Positions 1-5,208 of a stretch of 5,208 bases of DNA are shown here, in pieces. How positions within the stretch are numbered: position 1 is the first letter of the stretch; every line of letters begins with the position of its first letter. This DNA comes from Globobulimina sp. (taxonomy: Eukaryota > Foraminifera > Rotaliida), in NCBI GenBank assembly GCA_003354225.1, contig PIVH01000670.1, forward strand, positions 1-5,208. Reading direction: 5' to 3'. The translations under genes were made by a program, and so were the position numbers. Below the pieces are notes generated by a model. That model worked only from the letters and a program-made list of their open reading frames with translations, searched no databases and was not told the origin of the DNA.

Positions 1-2
1 AA

Positions 3-3000
3 ATGCAGAAAAGCAAAGAAAATGATATCGGTACTTTGTTATCCAAAATGCGTCAAAGACAGAGCAATATTAGAAAGTCTCTCGACAGTGACCTATTTAA
101 ATTGCAATATTCCGGAAAAACAACAGCAACGACGGCGGTTTTACCATCATCGACTTTTGAAAATAGACTGCAACGAATTCGTGGAATTAGAGAAAAATTT
201 GAAAATCAATATTCAACAAATAATACATATCACAAATTAACCAAAAACAAAAAAGAAAATATGTCGTTATCTTTACCATTAAATAAATTAAAACGTCCGC
301 AAAGTGCGAAAAACTACAATACCAATAATCTCGTTTCGAAACATACTGTTTCTATCACAAATATTTCCCACCAAACAAAAAGAAAATATCCATTAACATC
401 ACGCGATGACATTGACATTAACGAAGAACCTGAAAATGAAGTATTTTCAGCAAAAGATGTCGTATTAAATTCAGCGCGAAGTTTTGTTGGAGATCAAGAA
501 TCCAAACAAGACATTGAAGAAATATTCAAAAATATGCAAAATGAAGTGTCCAAACAATTTACGCAAAAGAAGAGAAAACAATTAATCGACAGCGGAAAAT
601 ATATCGGAAATTTGTCGGAGAACCTATTTTTTGACATTTTTCTTTTTTTAGATGCAGTCACATTATCCAAAATGTGCTCAGTTTCTGAATCTTGGTATCA
701 TACAATATTACAATCGATCCGTCAGATGTTTTGCACTGTATTCAAATCGTACCCGTCCGGCAAAAATAAGCTACCCTCAAAAACTATATTTTTAACATTG
801 AAAAAACTACATTTTATAGATAGTAAGTCTTGCGCAGAATTATTGTTTTGGAGCTGCGCTCGCGGATATTATGCATTTCTCAATCATTTTATTTCAAATC
901 TCGATCACAACCAACCTAAAAATATAATACTTCCACCAATCAGATACAGTTTAAATGCAACCTCAAAAATAGATAACATGACATCATTGCATATTGCATG
1001 CAAACATAATCAATTGGAAATTATAAAAATATTATTAGCGCATAACAGCATTAATGTAAATAAATTAACAAAGTCGGGAAAACACGCAATTACCATTGCA
1101 GCACAAAGGCATAATTATGACATTGTGAATGCATTAATAAATCATTCGAAGCTGAATGTGAACCAAATAGACAGTGATGGCAAATCGTTATTGCACATTG
1201 CATGTTCAATGGGTAACTATTACACTGTGAATAAATTAGTCAGCAAACAGGCAAAAGTTAATGCTGTGGATAAAGAAAACCGATCCGCATTATACATTGC
1301 TGCGGAAAACGGTTTTGAAGATATTTGTAAGTGTCTGTTGAATGAGGAGAATGGAAAGAATACGGCGGATATTCATTTATCGTCAAAATCAGGTAAATCG
1401 CCGTTGTATGCAGCGTCAGAAAATGGACATGTTAATGTCGTGTCCTTTTTGTTGAGTAAAGCCGCCAATGTTCGTCAGGAAACCTGTCGAGGTAAAATTG
1501 CGTTGTATGCTGCGGCAGAAAAACAGTTTGTAAATATTGTCAAAGAGATACTGCCATATACGCAAGAAAAGGATTTATTTAAATTGACCCATTATGGAAC
1601 TACGGCTATGTTTATTGCCTCAAAACAACCGAATAAAACTGTTAAAAAAATGTTGGTGGCATTTTGTACGAAGCAGAAAATGAAAAAAAATAAAAATATT
1701 GCTAAGAATAATTATAATGATGAATCGCCGCCAAATATTAAGGAGAATAATGACAATGAATGGTTGAATATATTGGATGACGGACAAAGCCAAGGACATA
1801 GATTACGGACTCCAAAGTTTGCGGAACAGTTTGAATCATTTCAGGAATTAAAACAAAAACGAAAAAGAAACCAAACCGTTTCAACAAAGACAAACGCATT
1901 TTTAGAGCGAATGACAAATATCTTAAAAATTGAAAAAGAGGAAATTGAGGAGAAAGATATATCAGTTCCAAGAGTAATGGATAATAATTACCATCATCGG
2001 AAACGAAAACGACAAAAAAGTGTGAGTTTAGAGCTTAAAGAAGATGAGAGTCAGAGTCACAGTCACAGCCACACTCAAAAACTGCAACACAAACAACAGA
2101 AAACTGTGTTTGATTACGATCGCTTATTTAGAGGCAAATTAAGAAATAAATTGCAAATAACCAATGATAATGAAAATGATGCGAAGAGCGATGAGGAAAA
2201 AATCAAAAAATGGAAAGGGTTTTCAGATAGATTTATGAATCGCAATTTAGTGAATAATAATAATATAAATCATAATAAAGAAGATCCAGATGATATATTG
2301 ACACAGGAAGAAAATGACGAATTGGAAAAAGAAAAGGAACGCCTGTCAAGAGAGGCTGCCTCCAAATTTTTGCAAAGGCAAAAAGATAAAATAATGGAAG
2401 CCCAAAAAAAAGCAAAAGAAAGAATTAACAGACATAAAAATAAAGATATATTAGAAAGGAAACGATTATCAAAAAAAAGAGAGGAGGCTCGCATTTTAGC
2501 TATGAAAGTGGCTGAAAAAATAGCACAAAGACAACACAACGAAGATAACATGAAATCACTCTCATTGGATTTGCCGGTCATTGCACGAAATAATGTGAAT
2601 ATAAATGATGAGAATCGATCTGAATTGAATTTATTTGATAAATTAAGAAAAAAAGGAATTTCAAATGAAAATTTTAAAAATGAAGAAGAATTAACATTGA
2701 ATTCCCATCGCAGTTTGACGGTTTTGGACAAATATAAAAAAGCAAAAAAGAGATCGTTGCAAGTTACAGGACGAATATTAAACGTTTTAAGTGATCGGAC
2801 ATCAAAAAGTTCGAATGGATATATTGAGAGTTATGAGATTAATGAGGATGAGTACAATGAGGATTATTTATTTGAAGATGAGATTTGTTTTTTACATCCA
2901 TTGAGTAAAAAAAAAAAGAAAAAGTTAAGACGAAACAGATTGGAGCAAGCATATGGTATTAAATCGAGTACAAATAATAAAAAAAAGAAAAAAATAATTG

Positions 3001-3089
3001 CTGCTTCTGTCACTAATAAGAATGGTACGGTCTTAAATGGTTTGTTACAGATTGCAACCATTAACCCGCAAAATAGAACTATATATTAA
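3..3089 (+). CDS. F-box-like, ankyrin-repeat protein with long basic coiled-coil tail (1028 aa)
   Basis: Single open frame ending at TAA. Residues 1-199 are polar, basic and low-complexity. Residues about 200-245 resemble an F-box: LSENLFFDIFLFLDAVTL followed by SVSESWYHTIL, matching the LPxxILxxIxxFLD...VSxxW pattern. A degenerate ankyrin-like helix pair (SCARGYYAFLNHFI) starts near 278, and seven recognisable ankyrin repeats span 326-555 with LHIAC, LYIAAENG and LYAASENG cores. After that come charged linkers, an NLS-like KRKRQK at 667-672, a Ser-His run at 683-692, a Lys/Glu-rich probable coiled coil at about 766-845, an acidic patch, and a Lys-rich C-terminus. F-box plus ankyrin proteins commonly act as adaptors that bring substrates to SCF ubiquitin ligases, with ankyrins binding the target; that role is inferred here. 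Mimivirus-type giant viruses also encode such proteins, but the spliced neighbour favours a cellular genome. The ATG lies 2 nt from the window edge, so an upstream extension or exon cannot be excluded. No intron is needed. Confidence 0.9.
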   Translation: MQKSKENDIGTLLSKMRQRQSNIRKSLDSDLFKLQYSGKTTATTAVLPSSTFENRLQRIRGIREKFENQYSTNNTYHKLTKNKKENMSLSLPLNKLKRPQSAKNYNTNNLVSKHTVSITNISHQTKRKYPLTSRDDIDINEEPENEVFSAKDVVLNSARSFVGDQESKQDIEEIFKNMQNEVSKQFTQKKRKQLIDSGKYIGNLSENLFFDIFLFLDAVTLSKMCSVSESWYHTILQSIRQMFCTVFKSYPSGKNKLPSKTIFLTLKKLHFIDSKSCAELLFWSCARGYYAFLNHFISNLDHNQPKNIILPPIRYSLNATSKIDNMTSLHIACKHNQLEIIKILLAHNSINVNKLTKSGKHAITIAAQRHNYDIVNALINHSKLNVNQIDSDGKSLLHIACSMGNYYTVNKLVSKQAKVNAVDKENRSALYIAAENGFEDICKCLLNEENGKNTADIHLSSKSGKSPLYAASENGHVNVVSFLLSKAANVRQETCRGKIALYAAAEKQFVNIVKEILPYTQEKDLFKLTHYGTTAMFIASKQPNKTVKKMLVAFCTKQKMKKNKNIAKNNYNDESPPNIKENNDNEWLNILDDGQSQGHRLRTPKFAEQFESFQELKQKRKRNQTVSTKTNAFLERMTNILKIEKEEIEEKDISVPRVMDNNYHHRKRKRQKSVSLELKEDESQSHSHSHTQKLQHKQQKTVFDYDRLFRGKLRNKLQITNDNENDAKSDEEKIKKWKGFSDRFMNRNLVNNNNINHNKEDPDDILTQEENDELEKEKERLSREAASKFLQRQKDKIMEAQKKAKERINRHKNKDILERKRLSKKREEARILAMKVAEKIAQRQHNEDNMKSLSLDLPVIARNNVNINDENRSELNLFDKLRKKGISNENFKNEEELTLNSHRSLTVLDKYKKAKKRSLQVTGRILNVLSDRTSKSSNGYIESYEINEDEYNEDYLFEDEICFLHPLSKKKKKKLRRNRLEQAYGIKSSTNNKKKKKIIAASVTNKNGTVLNGLLQIATINPQNRTIY
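978..1667 (+). repeat. Ankyrin-repeat array, seven units, coding
   Basis: Residues 326-555 of the plus-strand protein divide into units starting at residues 326, 360, 394, 427, 465, 498 and 533. Unit lengths are 34, 34, 33, 38, 33, 35 and about 23. Each has the ankyrin helix-turn-helix core, such as SLHIACKHNQLEIIKILL, SLLHIACSMGNYYTVNKL and PLYAASENGHVNVVSFLL. The fourth carries a 5-residue expansion before its hairpin and the last is a shortened cap. The units differ clearly at DNA level, so this is an old array and not a recent tandem duplication. Ankyrin arrays are protein-protein interaction scaffolds; the partner is unknown. Confidence 0.9.
2049..2078 (+). repeat. Imperfect AGTCAC hexamer run encoding a Ser-His tract
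   Basis: About two and a half units of AGTCAC flanked by degenerate copies (AGTCAG, AGCCAC, ACTCAA). They encode alternating Ser and His with Gln/Thr at the ends, residues 683-692, in the disordered linker after the ankyrin array. It is a small in-frame microsatellite and could vary in length between alleles without breaking the frame. Confidence 0.7.
2907..2994 (+). repeat. Poly(A) runs encoding two oligo-lysine patches
   Basis: An 11-A run at 2907-2917 followed by G and five A encodes six lysines. A second block, eight A at 2979-2986, G, then seven A at 2988-2994, encodes five more. Both lie near the C-terminus of the plus-strand protein, just after an acidic stretch rich in Glu and Asp. 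The patches could serve as nuclear/nucleolar targeting or RNA-binding sequence. Runs of this length are also prone to sequencing and polymerase slippage, so the frame beyond 2907 depends on the run length being right. Confidence 0.75.
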
Positions 3090-3108
3090 TCAATGTTGTT
3101 GATAGATA

Positions 3109-3114
3109 TTTAAT
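3109..3114 (-). terminator. Candidate poly(A) signal of the SAM-FN3-TLDc gene (ATTAAA)
   Basis: On the minus strand ATTAAA, the commonest variant of AATAAA, begins 55 nt after the TGA stop of the minus-strand gene. Cleavage 10-30 nt further on would fall at about 3080-3100, reaching the last codons of the plus-strand gene. No AATAAA was seen on the minus strand in the spacer. The motif is short and the region is AT-rich, so support is weak. Confidence 0.3.
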
Positions 3115-3144
3115 TGTATTGTTGACATATTTAAAAATAGCTGA

Positions 3145-3150
3145 AATAAA
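3145..3150 (+). terminator. Candidate poly(A) signal of the F-box/ankyrin gene
   Basis: Canonical AATAAA hexamer starting 56 nt after the plus-strand stop codon. A TGTA, the motif bound by cleavage factor I in many eukaryotes, lies upstream at 3115-3118. Cleavage at the usual 10-30 nt downstream would fall at about 3160-3180, inside or at the edge of the opposing coding sequence. In such AT-rich DNA a chance AATAAA is possible. Confidence 0.45.
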
Positions 3151-3168
3151 AGCAAATGGCAAACATAA

Positions 3169-4977
3169 TCATTTCACTTGAAATACTTCAATATCTGTTA
3201 CTGTCGCAACGCCTTTTCCTCCTAAAAGATGACGATGATTTGGAAATGCATCGTAAGCGGCAGCATTGTAGTGAATCACATTATTGTTTGTGAGAATATA
3301 CAATGCAAGGCCTGAACCAAACGTGCAATAAGTAGCATTGTGATAATATAATGCTTTATCCGTACATTGATTTTTCACATTCCGTAAAGAAGGCGCATAA
3401 TTTTTGGAGGATCGTATACCAAATAAAAAAGCATCATTATCTTTAGAATTTGCACCGTGTTCCCCACTCTTATTCCATCCAGTTTTTGTATATCCACCAC
3501 ATACATTGCCATCATCTGTTTGCATGAAACAAATAACATTTGCTTTGCCATACACTTTATTAATACATATATTCCGATCCAATCCGTCTCTGCTCGCTCG
3601 ATACAATAAATTCCATTCTTTCCCCAAATGTTTGTTGTTTGCGAGTAGCAATGCTAAAAATGACTCACTTTCTTTTCTTGTCAATATCGAGGATGATATC
3701 TGGATCGTTACCTTTTCTGTGTTTAAATTACAAAACAAACATTGCACAAAATAGGAAAACAAATGAAGGCAAATCTCAGTTTAACTTGTTTTTACTGGAA
3801 CAGCCTCGCTATAATTACCAAAACCTGCTTTATTTTTATATTTTGCTTTTACAAAATATAAACTGTCGCCTTTCAGGTCTTTAATAAGAAATTTATTTTT
3901 ATTTTTAAGCCAACATATTTCTTTCCAAACTTCATCCACTTTTTTTTCATCCTCATCATCGCCAAAATGCTTTCTTAGTTCGACAGCGCATTCATAGTCT
4001 GGCTCAATGTTAGCAAAATGGAGCTATATTGTTTGCCAAACAACAGTTAATTCTCAAAACACATCATATTATCCATAGAACTTAACAGTGGCTGACAAAG
4101 CCTCGACATTTGAAATATTAATAATTGCCTTTTCCGGATAGAAATAATTATTTATTGCACCGATAGCATCGATAAATTGCATCACAGCATCCCTATCAAT
4201 CTCTACTTTTACCTTTGTATTAATATTAATATCTTTTATCTCTTTCTTTAACACATTCGCACAAATTCCCATAATCTTTTTTTTTCGTTGATATTTATTC
4301 AATTTGTTATTTTTTAATAAGTCATCATTCTGCGAATCGGCGATATTTAGTGATTTATTGTATACTTTTAATTCTTGTATATGTTTTGAGATAATTTCTT
4401 CTTTTTTCTTAATCCCAATATGTGATTTTTGAATAATTTCATCAATTCTTTTGTTTAATCGATCCATTGCTTGCTTTCGAAATTGATTTAGATTATTTTC
4501 ATTTGTTTGGCCTAATTTTTTCAAACTATTTACATCTTTGATGGACGCATTAATTTTCTGATTGATAATATCTTGTTTTTCATGTATTGCATTAATGGCT
4601 TCTTCCTCCTCTCGGCTCAAAACAATAATTACTTTTTCTATTATCTGTTGTTTTGGTTGTTGCGTTGCAGTCGATTTTAAGGCAAACACCGCTTTTGCAA
4701 AACGGCCTGAATGTACAAGATCGAGTTTCAATGTGTTAAGAGCATACTTTCTGTATTCAATGCATAAATCAATTAAATGAATGAACATATAAAAAGTACA
4801 AATAATAAACTTTAGCTCCTTAATTGATGATTGCTGTGATAAATCCCTCAATTCTTCCAATGTTACACCAGTATCTATCAATATATCCATTGCTTTTGTC
4901 AACTTATTTCCTTTTAGCCACGCTTTGAGTTCTTCAGTTTCTCCAAGAGCTTCGTTGGTCTGCAACTGAGCTGCCAT
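3169..4977 (-). CDS. SAM-like / coiled-coil / FN3 / TLDc protein, four exons (538 aa predicted)
   Basis: Exons 4977-4811, 4750-4087, 4023-3786 and 3716-3169 total 1617 nt, exactly 538 codons plus TGA. The start is the first in-frame ATG, in A-rich context with G at +4 (caaATGGC). A SAM-like helical domain spans about 16-81 (LKAWLKGN, TLEELRDLS, HSGRFAKAV). A long charged coil follows at about 95-225, leading into DRDAVMQFIDAIG at 241-253, as coils lead into FN3 in class I TRIM proteins. The FN3 domain, about 262-356, is split by intron 2; its end reads SLYFVKAKYKNKAGFGNYSEAVPVKT. The TLDc domain, about 366-536, shows WNLLYRASRDG, NVCGGYT, DAFLFGIR, FGSGLALYI and TDIEVFQV. TLDc proteins (OXR1, NCOA7, TBC1D24 families) bind V-ATPase or protect against oxidative stress; that role is inferred here. 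No RING, B-box or TBC domain is visible, so it is neither a ubiquitin ligase nor a RabGAP on this evidence. The TLDc call is firm; SAM-like is moderate. Confidence 0.87.
3717..3785 (-). other. Intron 3 (69 nt, phase 1) between FN3 and TLDc
   Basis: Donor GTTAAA, acceptor TTAAACACAG, with a T-rich interior. A stop codon follows at once if unspliced. Splicing joins SEAVPVKT to KKVTIQISSSIL, so the FN3 end runs straight into the TLDc start. An alternative in-frame choice uses donor GTAAAA at 3795 with acceptor AAAAG ending at 3712 (84 nt). It has a purine-rich acceptor and removes the normal VKT ending of FN3, so it is less likely. Confidence 0.78.
4024..4086 (-). other. Intron 2 (63 nt, phase 0) inside the FN3 domain
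   Basis: Donor GTTAAG, acceptor AACAATATAG. It contains in-frame TAA, TGA and TAG, so without splicing the frame ends at 4069. A possible branch site, TTAAC at 4050-4046, lies 23 nt before the acceptor. Splicing joins NVEALSAT to LHFANIEPDYE, giving the FN3 B-strand and the following strand in one frame. No other GT upstream of the TAA gives as good a fusion. Confidence 0.82.
4751..4810 (-). other. Intron 1 (60 nt, phase 2), stop-free in the reading frame
   Basis: Donor GTTTAT, acceptor GAATACAG, T-rich interior. Removing it joins SSIKELK to KYALNTLKLD and restores a continuous SAM-like domain. Left in, it adds 20 mostly hydrophobic residues in the middle of that domain with no stop, which is why the exon 1-exon 2 region looks like one ORF. 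Assignment rests on domain continuity, splice dinucleotides, T-richness and size agreement with the other two introns. Confidence 0.75.
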
Positions 4978-5208
4978 TTGTTTTAGTTTTAAAGTTTTTT
5001 CAAAAAAGTAAAGAAGATTAAAAGTAAAAAGTTTGTGGGTTTTGGATCTGTTTTGAATTTGTCTATATATAAACAAACGTATACAATAAGCAAACAATTC
5101 TAAACAAAAAAAGAACAAACTCTCAGTACAAACACATGAACACGTACAACACACAAATTAATTTGAACAACAAGTATCGATCTGACATATTTATAGACAA
5201 AAAAAGAA
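4978..5208 (-). promoter_or_regulatory. Upstream region/leader of the SAM-FN3-TLDc gene with TATA-like motifs
   Basis: AT-rich with no domain-like coding sequence. On the minus strand it has TATAAATA at 5195-5188, 211 nt before the ATG, and TATATATA at 5071-5064, about 87 nt before it. Between them is a T-rich tract ending in TTTAG (AG at 5101-5100), which looks like a splice acceptor. A four-codon upstream ORF (ATG at 5137, TGA ending 5123) lies in the presumed leader. The frame continues open upstream of the ATG at 4977 but contains no earlier ATG and reads as low-complexity Cys/Phe/Leu, so it is taken as untranslated. Confidence 0.4.

Larger units (their letters stand above)
3090..3168. 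other. Convergent intergenic spacer (79 bp)
   Basis: This spacer separates the TAA of the plus-strand gene from the TGA of the minus-strand gene. It is AT-rich and contains an imperfect direct repeat, TGTTGATAGATATTTAA at 3097-3113 and TGTTGACATATTTAA at 3120-3134. It also holds candidate polyadenylation signals for both genes. No ORF or RNA gene is visible in it. Confidence 0.85.

Noticed and set aside
823-845. GTAAGT followed closely by GCAG as an intron
   Set aside because: The segment is far too short to splice, and the coding frame reads through it smoothly.
1327-1392. A 66-nt GTAAGT...CAG intron in the plus-strand gene
   Set aside because: It has good ends, is 3n and is in the right size range, but it is A/G-rich rather than T-rich. 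Removing it would delete the second helix and hairpin of ankyrin repeat 4. Rare alternative splicing cannot be excluded.
1738-2731. Minus-strand ORFs opposite the F-box/ankyrin gene
   Set aside because: They are hydrophobic/Ser-rich antisense shadows of Lys-rich coding sequence and show no domain.
3097-3134. Imperfect direct repeat in the spacer as a mobile-element footprint
   Set aside because: The two copies are short, imperfect and made of low-complexity AT sequence. There is no element between them, only a few bases.
3169-3762. A stand-alone 197-aa TLDc gene on the minus strand
   Set aside because: Its first residues come from a non-ATG codon inside the T-rich intron 3. The upstream FN3 block joins it exactly in frame through a good acceptor, so it is the last exon of the larger gene.
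3404-3884. Plus-strand ORFs opposite the TLDc and FN3 exons, and one at 4562-4780 opposite exon 2 and intron 1
   Set aside because: They run antisense to well-supported exons, cross intron sequence and show no recognisable domain.
4069-5154. A 361-aa minus-strand protein starting at 5154
   Set aside because: The codon at 5154 is GTG, and the first in-frame ATG is at 4977. The upstream part is low-complexity Cys/Phe/Leu sequence typical of translated leader DNA, and the stop at 4069 lies within intron 2.
1-5208. CRISPR arrays, insertion sequences, tRNA or rRNA genes, bacterial operon signals
   Set aside because: No regularly spaced repeats, terminal inverted repeats with transposase, cloverleaf sequences or rRNA segments were seen by eye. 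The gene structure is eukaryotic.

Overview
The window looks like nuclear DNA from a unicellular eukaryote. It is strongly AT-rich and holds two protein genes that converge tail to tail. Both encode eukaryotic domain types (F-box-like and ankyrin repeats; SAM-like, coiled coil, FN3 and TLDc), and one of them only makes sense if three very short GT...AG introns are removed. Stops are TAA and TGA in normal positions, which fits the standard code and argues against ciliate codes. The low-complexity, Lys/Asn-rich proteins and the SAM-like plus TRIM-like-coil style resemble protists such as foraminiferans (for example Reticulomyxa). That lineage is a guess from memory and cannot be proved here.

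Region by region: (1) 3-3089, plus strand: one uninterrupted 1028-residue frame for an F-box-like/ankyrin-repeat protein with a long basic coiled-coil tail. Its upstream side is cut by the window edge. (2) 3090-3168: a 79-bp space between the two stop codons, with candidate poly(A) signals for both genes. (3) 3169-4977, minus strand: a four-exon gene. Three open blocks that look like separate or orphan ORFs join in frame through introns of 60, 63 and 69 nt. The predicted product is 538 residues: SAM-like domain, TRIM-like coiled coil, FN3 domain, TLDc domain. (4) 4978-5208: the leader and promoter side of the minus-strand gene, AT-rich, with TATA-like motifs and no supportable coding sequence.

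Functionally, the plus-strand protein could be a substrate adaptor of an SCF-type ubiquitin ligase, if its F-box is real. The minus-strand protein combines a self-association module (SAM-like plus coil), an FN3 module placed as in class I TRIM proteins, and a TLDc domain of the kind that binds V-ATPase or acts in oxidative-stress resistance elsewhere. Nothing shows that the two work together. Their only visible link is the convergent layout, in which the two mRNA 3' ends probably overlap. The most interesting items are the SAM/coil/FN3/TLDc architecture, recoverable only after splicing, and the tiny introns with unusual GTTWA donors.
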